Shown here one piece after another: positions 17,332 through 25,046 of a stretch of DNA of 64,000 bases. The DNA is taken from positions 1 to 64,000 of the forward strand of contig UQCQ01000001.1 of NCBI GenBank assembly GCA_900539595.1. The letters run 5' to 3'. Made by a program: the position numbers and the translations under genes. Position 1 is the stretch's first letter, and every line of letters begins with the position of its first letter. The notes beneath the pieces are model-generated. The model ran no database searches. It worked only from the letters and a program-made list of their open reading frames with translations, and was not told the origin of the DNA. This DNA is from an uncultured Mollicutes bacterium (GTDB taxonomy: Bacteria; Bacillota_I; Bacilli_A; RFN20; CAG-826).

Positions 17332-18534
17332 ATGAAAATCTTAATTGTCAGCCAGCATTATTATCCCGAATCCTTTCGGATAACTTCTTTAGCGGAATCC
17401 TTGGTCAAACGAGGGCACGAAGTCACGGTCCTAACAGGCATCCCCAACTACCCCAAAGGGGATTATTATGCCGGTTATAGCAAGAAAACGCATCGAGACG
17501 AAATCCTTAATGGCGTCCACGTCATTCGGGCTTCGGAATCACCCCGCAAAACCGGCGTGATTCGACGCGCCATTAATTACTACTCTTTTGCCAATTCCGC
17601 GAAAAAAATTGCTAAAAAACTCCCTGGGGATTTTGATGTTGTTTTAGCATGGACCACTTCTCCCATTATGATGGCGGAGCCAGCCTTAACCTACAAAAAG
17701 AAATGGGGCGTGCCAGTCCTAATGTATGAAATGGATCTATGGCCCGAATCCCTTTTGGCAGGGGGAATTAAAAAAGGATCTTTGATTTATAACTATTATC
17801 AACAAGTGTCCTCCCGCATTTATTCCAAAATGGATAAAATCCTTGTATCCAGCAAGCAGCATATCGGATACATCAAATCTTTGCTTAATCAAGATGTTCC
17901 TTTTGGATGGCTTCCCCAATACGCGGACGACGAGGGCGCACCTTTGGAAACAAAAGAAAATAGCGGAATCCACCGCTTCCTCTTCGCCGGCAATATTGGG
18001 ATGGCTCAATCTTGTGACACGATCATCGAAGCGGCCCATCTGCTAAAAGAACGTCCCGATATCGAGTTTTTATTCGCAGGCGATGGTTCCGAAGCCCATC
18101 ACCTGAAAAACCTCGTCCAAGAAAAAAGCATTTCCAACGTTAAATTCTTAGGACAAATCCCAAAGAATGAAATGGGGGCCATTTATGCATCTTCAGACGC
18201 CGCGTTTGTTTCTTTGACGAAGCAGGGCTTCTGCTTTACGACAATTCCAGGAAAGGTGCAAACCTACATGAAAGTGGGATTGCCCATCATCAATTGCGCG
18301 GAAGGCGCGACGGCAGAGTTTATTGAAGAAGCTAAATGCGGTATCAATGTTCCTGGGGAGAACCCCAAAGCATTAAGCGAAGCCATCCTCCATTTCGTCG
18401 CTCTTTCTTCAGATAAAAGACGCGAAATGGCAGAGAACGGAAAACATTTCTACAACGAGTTCTTAACGGAAGAAAAACACCTCGATTGCATCGAATCCGA
18501 AATGAAAAAACTGGTGGCCAAGAAAACGATTTAA
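17332..18534 (+). CDS. Family 4 glycosyltransferase (WbuB/WcaI-like)
   Basis: A 400-residue GT4 enzyme that resembles the L-FucNAc/colanic-acid type transferases. N-terminal motif KILIVSQHYYPESFRITSLA, then VTVLTGIPNYPKGDYYAGY, MYEMDLWPESL, and in the C-terminal domain FLFAGNIGMAQSCDTIIEAA, IEFLFAGDGSEAHHLKNLV and GKVQTYMKVGLPIINCAEG. These fit WbuB, which often neighbours the FnlA/CapE dehydratase, as here across a 52-nt divergent gap. It probably transfers the deoxy-amino sugar made by that branch. The ribosome binding site is weak. It ends 14 nt before a convergent TOPRIM gene and closes the polysaccharide locus. Confidence 0.9.
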   Translation: MKILIVSQHYYPESFRITSLAESLVKRGHEVTVLTGIPNYPKGDYYAGYSKKTHRDEILNGVHVIRASESPRKTGVIRRAINYYSFANSAKKIAKKLPGDFDVVLAWTTSPIMMAEPALTYKKKWGVPVLMYEMDLWPESLLAGGIKKGSLIYNYYQQVSSRIYSKMDKILVSSKQHIGYIKSLLNQDVPFGWLPQYADDEGAPLETKENSGIHRFLFAGNIGMAQSCDTIIEAAHLLKERPDIEFLFAGDGSEAHHLKNLVQEKSISNVKFLGQIPKNEMGAIYASSDAAFVSLTKQGFCFTTIPGKVQTYMKVGLPIINCAEGATAEFIEEAKCGINVPGENPKALSEAILHFVALSSDKRREMAENGKHFYNEFLTEEKHLDCIESEMKKLVAKKTI

Positions 18535-18548
18535 CAAGGAATTTATCC

Positions 18549-19070
18549 TTACATTCCGTGAATAAAATCGAGAGACTTTTGACTAGAATATTCGCCAAAC
18601 GGCTCTTTTTCATTAACGCGAGACCAGATTTTTTGATCATCAAAATCCATTTTTTGCAGTTTGGCAACAATGTCTTTATGTGCAATAAAAGCGGATTTGA
18701 ATTCCCCGCGTCGAGAAGTATGAAAAAAGTCGTTTATATCTTGTAGCGAGGTTGCATACACGATTTCGTCTTCAAAGTTTTGCAAAGATTGAACGTGATA
18801 AATCGCGGAGACGCCGGATTCTTTTAAGATTTTAACGTTTCTCTTAAGCATATCCGTCTTTAAGACATCGGTGTCGTACACCAAAATGACGATAGTCCCT
18901 CGCCGGAGCATAGCCGCTCGCATTCGGCTCAATGGGCTTTGGATGATATTGAATACTTCCACTTTGCCCGCGGCAATTTTGTTATCTCGGCCGACTTTCA
19001 ATGCGTTGATCAGTTTTTCTTCGCATTCGCCTTCTACGTAATAATGAATGGGTTTTGCCGTTCTTCTCAT
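18549..19070 (-). CDS. TOPRIM-like (RloB-type) protein, partner of an ABC ATPase
   Basis: A 173-residue protein with the pattern of a TOPRIM/RloB-like nuclease domain: an acidic first motif HYYVEGECEEKLINAL near residue 15 and a DxD motif VILVYDTDVLK near residue 65, with a further acidic cluster NFEDEIVYAT. The rest is not recognised. It is encoded directly after an ABC-type ATPase; the ATG at 19070 overlaps that gene's stop (ATGA) and has AGGAGG 7 nt upstream, so the two proteins are probably made in fixed ratio. Paired ATPase and TOPRIM genes occur in phage-defence systems (OLD-like, PARIS, RloA/RloB). At 173 residues it is shorter than AriB of PARIS. Nuclease activity is inferred. Confidence 0.72.
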   Translation of the reverse strand: MRRTAKPIHYYVEGECEEKLINALKVGRDNKIAAGKVEVFNIIQSPLSRMRAAMLRRGTIVILVYDTDVLKTDMLKRNVKILKESGVSAIYHVQSLQNFEDEIVYATSLQDINDFFHTSRRGEFKSAFIAHKDIVAKLQKMDFDDQKIWSRVNEKEPFGEYSSQKSLDFIHGM

Positions 19071-20221
19071 TGGCAAACCTCCTCATCCGTATTTTTGAGA
19101 ATATCGTAGATTCTGCCAAGATTAGGCGCGGAACCAAACATATCGTTTTCATACATATTTAATGGGGACACATTATTTCGATTCTCTAAATCCGATGCGC
19201 AGGACACGCGAATCATCTTTTTGTCTCCAGCCGTTTCCTTTCTTAAGAAATAAAAGGAATGGAAGGGCAATCCCAAAGAAAGAATATTTTGATTATGGGT
19301 GGTGAAGAAAATCTGTTCGTCATCCCCAAGCAATTCCATCATGACATTCAGCAAAGCAATTTCAATATCCGAGCTGATATAGGAGAACTGTTCGTCTACT
19401 AAATAGATGCCATTACGGTGATATTTAATGGCAAAGACGATATTGGCAAGGTTAATGCCATACTTCGTCCCGCTGGATAATCTTCGTATCTCCGTCACCC
19501 GATTCCCGGCTTGAACGATGATCCGGTTGTCGTTTTCGTGATGGATCACATACGCGTCATCCGTATCCAAACTTTTTGTTGCCACTTTAATAGAAGGGTC
19601 TAACGTTTTCAAAATGGCGTTCAAGATACGGGTATAATCCTTCTCTTCCTCCGCGTTTGTCGTCTTTTCAAAAACAATTTGGTCGTAATTCTCCTCCGTG
19701 GCTGGAAGAACCATGTTCCAAGACGAAGAGAAAAGGTCTTCTTGGTAAAGATAAGGCTGAAAATGATCGGGGACAGATTCTAACATCGAGACAGATTTTT
19801 CATAAGAATCGCTCAACTTTAATTCTAAAAAGGCATGAGAGGTATAGACATTAAAATCCGGGCGCCCATTACCGGAGGTTTTGATTTTAAAGCGATGCAA
19901 AAAATTCTTTTTGTCGCGCTTATCCACAAAATCAATCACAGCTTCCGATTCATCAAAGGATTCGTTTACGATGTCCTTGATTGCTTCCTTCTCCCGCTTC
20001 GCCATAAAACGCAGAATGGAGGCAATGCAACGCATTAAAGAAGTTTTCCCCGTTGCATTCGAACCAATGAATAAATTCAACTTTTTATAACGAAAGGATG
20101 GGATATCTTGCAAATTCTCATTCTCAATCGCCGACCTATTTAACTTTCGAGGATAGGAAAAATTCACGATAAAATCGTTAAAAGCAAGAATGTGGTTAAG
20201 TTCTAAATTCAGAATGACCAT
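19067..20221 (-). CDS. ABC/AAA-type ATPase (AAA_15/AAA_21, RloA-like)
   Basis: A 384-residue ATPase of the SMC/OLD-like ABC class. Walker A is FIGSNATGKTSLMRC at residues 51-65, the signature-like motif LSSGTKYGINLANIV near 255, Walker B GIYLVDEQFSYISSD near 285 and the H-loop FFTTHNQNIL near 310. Between Walker A and the signature lies a lid of about 190 residues without coiled-coil length. The start has AAGGAGG. It heads a two-gene unit with the TOPRIM protein, and a palindrome lies in the promoter region. The pair is most likely a defence or DNA-damage module; it could also be a toxin-like ATPase with its effector. No signal peptide or membrane segment. Confidence 0.85.
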   Translation of the reverse strand: MVILNLELNHILAFNDFIVNFSYPRKLNRSAIENENLQDIPSFRYKKLNLFIGSNATGKTSLMRCIASILRFMAKREKEAIKDIVNESFDESEAVIDFVDKRDKKNFLHRFKIKTSGNGRPDFNVYTSHAFLELKLSDSYEKSVSMLESVPDHFQPYLYQEDLFSSSWNMVLPATEENYDQIVFEKTTNAEEEKDYTRILNAILKTLDPSIKVATKSLDTDDAYVIHHENDNRIIVQAGNRVTEIRRLSSGTKYGINLANIVFAIKYHRNGIYLVDEQFSYISSDIEIALLNVMMELLGDDEQIFFTTHNQNILSLGLPFHSFYFLRKETAGDKKMIRVSCASDLENRNNVSPLNMYENDMFGSAPNLGRIYDILKNTDEEVCQ

Positions 20222-20242
20222 CGTGAACCTCCTTTTTATAAG

Positions 20243-20257
20243 TTCAAGATATTTGAA
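20243..20257. promoter_or_regulatory. Palindrome TTCAAGATATTTGAA in the ATPase/TOPRIM promoter region
   Basis: Arms TTCAA and TTGAA are separated by 5 bp, adjacent to TATAA sequences, 21 nt before the ATPase start. Candidate operator; no regulator is encoded next to it. Confidence 0.35.
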
Positions 20258-20269
20258 TTTATAACATAT

Positions 20270-20299
20270 TTTTGAAGAAAATGATACCGAAAGGGTATC
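20270..20299 (-). terminator. Rho-independent terminator after the bile salt hydrolase gene
   Basis: A 6-bp stem GATACC/GGTATC with a 5-nt loop, followed on the minus strand by ATTTTCTTC. It lies 12 nt after the hydrolase stop and separates it from the ATPase operon. The stem is short. Confidence 0.5.
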
Positions 20300-20310
20300 T
20301 CCTAGGGTTT

Positions 20311-21237
20311 TTATTCTAGATAGTACTTCTTATCCTCAAAGCTCACCCGTTCCATCGTCTCTCCATCATAGGTCTTTAAGTAGGCAATGCCCTTGGACGC
20401 GTTATAGCAAATCGAATAGATCGTGTATTCAAATTCCCCGGGGCGAACCTCGCAGCAGCCACGAACTTGCTCTACCGAGCCAAGGATATGGAAGAATTGA
20501 GAAACGCTGGAACGTTCGTCTTCTTGGCAAATGCTATGGGTTTTGGTAAAGCAGACGCGAACAAAACGGGAAAGACTTGATAAGTCTCCCGGCAGCCCCA
20601 TCGCCCCCATGCCGCGGCTATAAGGAGATAAATCCAGCTGCTTGTTCCATTTATTTTCCGAATCGGTCACCGATAAGGATGCATAGTTCTTTAGGTTCCA
20701 TAACTGGATCGGGAACGGGGGATTATTCGTTAACGCCCCCACTGGATTGTCATAAACATGCAATCCGTCTTTCGTCCGTTCCACGGTGATGGAACCCGTT
20801 TTATCGGCGATCAGCCAATGGAGGGAAGAAGGTGGAAGTTGTTCGTTATAGGGAGTAGACGTGATATCTAAATGACGAAGCAACTCTTTGGCCTCTTCTA
20901 GATTCGATGCCTGCGCCAAAATCCAGGGGATGATTTCAAAGGAAGCAACTGCTTCTTTATCGATGGGGTCTTTTTCGGCATAAACCGCGTTGCCCACAAA
21001 ATTAAGGCCAGCCATCCCTAGGCCTTGGTCATTGATTGCATCATAGAACAAGGGATATCCGTTGTCTTTATGGGCGATGCCCATCAAGGCATGATGTTCC
21101 TTTAAATGCCGCCCATTGCGGAAAGAAAAGGGATGGGTTCTAGGAACGATGACGAGTTCTTCCCCGTAGGAGAAGTCATAATCGAGATTCCGTCCGAAAT
21201 AGAAATCCCTGGTTTGAAAAGCGATGCCGGTGCACAT
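20311..21237 (-). CDS. bsh: Bile salt hydrolase / choloylglycine hydrolase family
   Basis: An Ntn-hydrolase of 308 residues that cleaves the amide bond of conjugated bile acids or related N-acyl amides. The ATG at 21237 with AGGAGG upstream gives MCTGIAFQTR, exposing Cys2 as the nucleophile after removal of Met. The other catalytic residues fall at or within one residue of the positions of lactobacillal bile salt hydrolases: R16 and D19 (GRNLDYDF), N79 (GMAGLNF), N171 (ALTNNPPFPIQLWNL) and R224 (GLPGDLSSLSRFVRV). The GLPGD-SS-SRF signature favours bile salt hydrolase over penicillin V acylase, though activity is not proven. No signal peptide. The gene stands alone with its own terminator. It supports an intestinal habitat. 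Confidence 0.92.
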   Translation of the reverse strand: MCTGIAFQTRDFYFGRNLDYDFSYGEELVIVPRTHPFSFRNGRHLKEHHALMGIAHKDNGYPLFYDAINDQGLGMAGLNFVGNAVYAEKDPIDKEAVASFEIIPWILAQASNLEEAKELLRHLDITSTPYNEQLPPSSLHWLIADKTGSITVERTKDGLHVYDNPVGALTNNPPFPIQLWNLKNYASLSVTDSENKWNKQLDLSPYSRGMGAMGLPGDLSSLSRFVRVCFTKTHSICQEDERSSVSQFFHILGSVEQVRGCCEVRPGEFEYTIYSICYNASKGIAYLKTYDGETMERVSFEDKKYYLE

Positions 21238-21459
21238 AAACAAAACCTCCTGTTGGTTTAAGGATAACGCGAAGAAGGAAGGATGGTAAGACGTTAATGG
21301 GATTTCACCTGCCAAGAACCATGAATTTGTTATCTCGGCCCCGTTTAATTTCTCACATCAAAGAAGGCGATAAGGAATCACCATCGGATAGGGAACCATC
21401 TGTTCCCGCGAATCTTATTGCCGCTTCTTGTTTTATCTATTTAACTACCGAGAACAAGG

Positions 21460-22770
21460 CTATAGGAACATAATCATATAGATTGGAAAGGTAACCAAAT
21501 TGGATTTGCTACTAATCCCGTTTTCATTCCCAAAAATGTACCCTTTTTGCAGGTTGTAAGGTTCTTTTACGAGCTTGGGTATAGCTCTAAAGTTATTTTG
21601 ATCGTTTCCTGATTTTATTTCGATGGGGAGAATCGACGTATTTTCGTAATCGTTGATTAGAAAATCGACTCCCCCCACCTTCTTGCTATCGAAATAATAC
21701 AAATCGTGTCCATGCGCGGAAAGTTCCATGGCACACGCCGTTTCATACACGCTTCCTAAATTCACGCCACTATCTTTGTTTAAGACTGCATCAATGTTGT
21801 TTTTATATAAAAGATTCGTGAGCAGCCCAACATCGTTGTAATAGAGTTTGATTAGATTTTTGCTCGCGGATTCGCATAGAGGGAAAACAGGGTTGCTGAT
21901 GGCTTTCGCGCCCAATACGCACCCAGAAGAAAGGAGATAATCAAACTCGTCCTGATAACGCCCCATCGAAGCTTTAGGAGCATCTTCAATCTTTTTAAAT
22001 TGAATCCGTTTGACCTTATTTTCCATGTAGGAGGACAAATAATCATAGATGCGTTTTATTTTTAAGGAGTGCTCCTTATCGTATTTTGCTGCATCATCGG
22101 AATAGTATTTGTAGGTCAGGGCTTGGTTTTCTCGCATGGTATAGACGTTTTTTGCTTCCACGAAAGCCTTTACCGAGTCTGGAAGGCCGCCGGAAAGCAA
22201 ATAACGTTTAAACAAGCCTAGGATCGTTTTATGAATCCCCTCCGAAGGCGGAGTTTGATCCGCAAAACATTTTCTTAAGTAAGAAATCACGTCCTTTCCC
22301 ACGTTGTTTGCTAAAAGAAACTCTTCAAAATCCATGGGGAACATCTTTACTTCATCCATGCTGCCCATAGGGATGAACGTATGCTGAAGAGTGATCCCTA
22401 AAAGAGATCCGCTGCAAATATAGCGATACCTCGCATCTGCCCTTAATGGTTTTAGCATCGTCAGCAAATGGGGGTAGACCTGAATTTCATCCAAGAAAAT
22501 CATCGTATCGGAAACGTCCCCCAGGTTATTCCCGTAAAGCGCGCTTACCTGTAGATAAAAATCTTCGGTTGTACGAACACTTTCAAAGAGTTTGTCCCCT
22601 TCCGAATCATCTTTAAGGTTTATTTCAACGAAATGCTTAAAGAACTTCTTGCCCGTTTCCCTAATAATAAAGCTCTTCCCAATTTGTCTCGCCCCATCGA
22701 TAACAAGGATCTTGGCATTTTTGTCTGCGTAATAACGGTTTATTCTTTCTTCAATTTTTCGATAAAACAT
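21460..22770 (-). CDS. AAA ATPase with DUF4143/PD-(D/E)XK-like C-terminus
   Basis: A 436-residue ATPase of the AAA_14/DUF4143 type, widespread and of unknown role. Walker A is VIDGARQIGKSFIIRET near residue 24 and Walker B is MIFLDEIQVYP near 90, followed by the sensor-like CSGSLLG. The middle includes YLLSGGLPDSVKAFVE. The C-terminus has a PD-(D/E)XK-like pattern, GGVDFLIND then LPIEIKSGND, so a nuclease fold is likely. A related ATPase lies at 57767-59011. Upstream is an exact 33-bp-period repeat array with promoter-like units. The ribosome binding site is weak (AAGAGAATT). Such genes are often accessory; the cellular role here is unknown. Confidence 0.85.
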   Translation of the reverse strand: MFYRKIEERINRYYADKNAKILVIDGARQIGKSFIIRETGKKFFKHFVEINLKDDSEGDKLFESVRTTEDFYLQVSALYGNNLGDVSDTMIFLDEIQVYPHLLTMLKPLRADARYRYICSGSLLGITLQHTFIPMGSMDEVKMFPMDFEEFLLANNVGKDVISYLRKCFADQTPPSEGIHKTILGLFKRYLLSGGLPDSVKAFVEAKNVYTMRENQALTYKYYSDDAAKYDKEHSLKIKRIYDYLSSYMENKVKRIQFKKIEDAPKASMGRYQDEFDYLLSSGCVLGAKAISNPVFPLCESASKNLIKLYYNDVGLLTNLLYKNNIDAVLNKDSGVNLGSVYETACAMELSAHGHDLYYFDSKKVGGVDFLINDYENTSILPIEIKSGNDQNNFRAIPKLVKEPYNLQKGYIFGNENGISSKSNLVTFPIYMIMFL

Positions 22771-22803
22771 AATTCTCTTGGTTTCATTTTATAGCATTTT
22801 AGG

Positions 22804-22912
22804 ACTTTTCCAATAATTTATTATATGGATTTCGGAACTTTTCCAATAATTTTTAGTATCGTTTTTGCGACTTTTCCAAACTTTTTTATGCCTTAAAAAG
22901 GTACTTTTCCAA
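22804..22912 (-). repeat. Four direct repeats with an exact 33-bp period, each promoter-like
   Basis: ACTTTTCCAA starts at 22804, 22837, 22870 and 22903, every step exactly 33 bp; the first two share ACTTTTCCAATAATTT. Read on the minus strand towards the ATPase gene, each unit gives TTGGAA followed after 14-16 bp by a -10-like hexamer (TATAAA/TAAAAT, TATAAT, TACTAA, CATAAA). The array may therefore be a tandem promoter or an operator array for the ATPase gene. Confidence 0.7.
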
Positions 22913-22988
22913 AAAATGTGTTTTGATTTTTTACGCTGGTAGAGAGTTACACTAAGTATGTGTTTTTCACGGGTAAACTAAGATTTAG

Positions 22989-23081
22989 GCACGCCAAAAG
23001 CAACGAGGAAACACCTCCGTGACGAGACAAAGCCCCATGGTGTAATATCCATGAATAAGAGGCACGAAATGCCCGGCGTGC
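22989..23081 (+). ncRNA. Candidate structured leader RNA (four-helix), upstream of the sensor kinase operon
   Basis: A closing stem GCACGCC (22989-22995) with GGCGTGC (23075-23081), perfect over 7 bp, encloses three local hairpins: GAGG-AAACA-CCTC (23005-23017), CATGG-8 nt-CCATG (23036-23053) and GGCA-CGAAA-TGCC (23061-23073). It sits 130 nt before the kinase start in a 440-nt gap that otherwise holds only the 33-bp array. I could not match it to a known riboswitch; the stretch GTGACGAGACAAAGCC is purine-rich and unpaired, as in ligand-binding cores. A 19-codon frame (23051-23110) without a ribosome binding site overlaps it. Confidence 0.4.
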
Positions 23082-23210
23082 TATACGAAAAAGTGGGAAA
23101 CGAATGCTGAAAGCGAAGCTCTATTCCATAGGGAATCTTTTCATTTCATCGGCCTCTGTTAACGTCCCTCTCCTTGAAATAAAGACGAAAAAAAGCCAAA
23201 CTTTCTTCTA

Positions 23211-25046
23211 ATGAAGAAGGTAGAAGGAAAGACAGTCCGTAAATGCTTATTGAATGGCTTTTTCGGCATCCTTTCCATTGTCTACAGCGTTTTTCTTGCT
23301 TTTTTTGCCGGTCCCATCTTGGATTCAAATAACCCCACGCCTGTTTTGCATGCTGGCAATATCGACTTTAAGGATGCTTCGAATTGTCAGGTATTTTCTT
23401 TAGGTGGGGACGCTTCCTTCTATCCCGGCGAATGGATCGTCAGTGAGCCTACCGGGTCTAGAACCCCTCCAGAATCCATCCAACTGCCCGGTTCTTTCAC
23501 CTTGGAGGAACCGATTGCTTCGTTAAAGTGGAACTTGATTCATCTTCCCGATTCCTTTTCCCTTCATATCCATCAAGGACAAATCGGCCTGAATTACCGT
23601 TTGTTTCTTGATGGGGTTCTTTTCTATGAATATGGGGATTTAGAGCAAAGCAGCCTTCCTAATTTTGCGTTAGGAGACGATATGGAAAAGGTGTCCAAAA
23701 CCGCTTATGCGCATGAGGGTTCTTCCTTGGTGATGGAATTCGTCGCACCCGAACACGATATTTCCATCATGCCCAGTTTATCCACGGGAATCTATCGTTC
23801 TCGCGGCGATTCCATCCGCAAGGCCGTTGCTTTCTTTATCCTTGGCATTGGGGTATCCATGGTCCTTATATCGCTTCTATTCTGGATCTTCTCCACGAAC
23901 CCTTGGCAAAACGCCTTATTGTTTATCTCCTTGCTCCTTGCCTTAGCATCCTTCCTCTTTTCTAGCGATGGGGTGGGTCTATTCCATGCGATTGGAGTGG
24001 ACATTCATCCTTATTTTGCTTGGGGGCTACACGGGGGATTCTATGGGCTATGCAGCTTATTCGGTCTCCTTTTTATTGCCATGGATCAGATGCAAAAAAG
24101 CCGTCATCAACTCTACGTCCACCTCGTTTCTTCTTCCTTGGTGCTAGGGGCTTCTATTCTTGGTTTTTTCCCTAGTAGCAAAATTAGCATCTTATGGTTT
24201 GCCCTTCTCTTCTTTGCGGGAACGGGAATAGAACTAGCTCTCCACTTAATGGAGAAACGAACCTACGGAGTCGTCTTTGCTTCTACTTTAATCGGCACCA
24301 AAATCGCCCATATGCTTTTGGGGGCGGGGATTTTCCCCTCCTACCGCATCGGGGCGATATCGCTTCTTTACTTCTTCTTTTTAACGACCACCTTCTATTA
24401 CTTCGCCGCCCATTACCAGTATCTGGCTAAAAGCGAAGCCACCCTGGAACTAGAAGAAGCCAAATACCGTCATCAAAAAGAGTTATCCCTCCGCGAAGAA
24501 ATCAAACCCCACTTCGTCTTCAATGCCTTGTCCGCGATCGAATCTTCCTATTCCCATAGCCTTCAAGAAGGAGACGAAGCCGTGCATCAATTTGCTTCGA
24601 TCGCCCGGCAAGGCATTTTGAATGTGGAAAACGATCTGATCCCCTTAGAAGAAGAGATGAACCACATCAACCAATATCTTGAACTAGAAAACCTCCGTTT
24701 CCCTTCTCGCCCCTATAGCATCCTTTTCGATATCGAAGACGAAGAAATCTTAATTCCTCCCCTGGGCATCGAGACCTTCGTCGAGAATATCGTTGTCCAT
24801 AGCTACGCGAATAAAAAAGGCCCCGCGGAAATTGAAATCACCGAAGAAGGAAAAGAGGACGGAATCCATATTCAAATCAAGGATGAAGGCGTTGGATTTA
24901 ACGAAGAGGAAAACCGTCCCGGAATTGGCTTAAGCAACACGATGGAACGATGGGAGTTGCTTCTTGGGGCCCAAGTCGAAATCCATTCCGCATTGGGAGA
25001 AGGAACGCGAATTGAAATTCATATTCCCCGAAAGGAGGAAGCATGA
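23211..25046 (+). CDS. LytS/YpdA-like sensor histidine kinase with 7TMR-DISM-type sensor
   Basis: A 611-residue membrane kinase. After an N-terminal helix (residues 12-32) comes an extracytoplasmic beta-rich domain of about 165 residues resembling 7TMR-DISM extracellular domains, then seven hydrophobic helices (about 210-400). The phosphorylation site is the His434 box EIKPHFVFNALSAIESS of the His_kinase family. The ATP-binding domain is intact: N-box GIETFVENIVVHSYANKK, G1 IKDEGVGFNEE and G2 GIGLSNTMERWELLLG. It should phosphorylate the response regulator two genes on. Its stop overlaps the start of a paralogous pseudokinase. The ATG at 23211 has no good ribosome binding site. The signal is unknown. 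Confidence 0.9.
   Translation: MKKVEGKTVRKCLLNGFFGILSIVYSVFLAFFAGPILDSNNPTPVLHAGNIDFKDASNCQVFSLGGDASFYPGEWIVSEPTGSRTPPESIQLPGSFTLEEPIASLKWNLIHLPDSFSLHIHQGQIGLNYRLFLDGVLFYEYGDLEQSSLPNFALGDDMEKVSKTAYAHEGSSLVMEFVAPEHDISIMPSLSTGIYRSRGDSIRKAVAFFILGIGVSMVLISLLFWIFSTNPWQNALLFISLLLALASFLFSSDGVGLFHAIGVDIHPYFAWGLHGGFYGLCSLFGLLFIAMDQMQKSRHQLYVHLVSSSLVLGASILGFFPSSKISILWFALLFFAGTGIELALHLMEKRTYGVVFASTLIGTKIAHMLLGAGIFPSYRIGAISLLYFFFLTTTFYYFAAHYQYLAKSEATLELEEAKYRHQKELSLREEIKPHFVFNALSAIESSYSHSLQEGDEAVHQFASIARQGILNVENDLIPLEEEMNHINQYLELENLRFPSRPYSILFDIEDEEILIPPLGIETFVENIVVHSYANKKGPAEIEITEEGKEDGIHIQIKDEGVGFNEEENRPGIGLSNTMERWELLLGAQVEIHSALGEGTRIEIHIPRKEEA

Noticed and set aside
23051..23110. A 19-codon leader peptide frame before the kinase gene
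   Set aside because: No ribosome binding site and it overlaps two hairpins of the candidate RNA; not supported as a gene.
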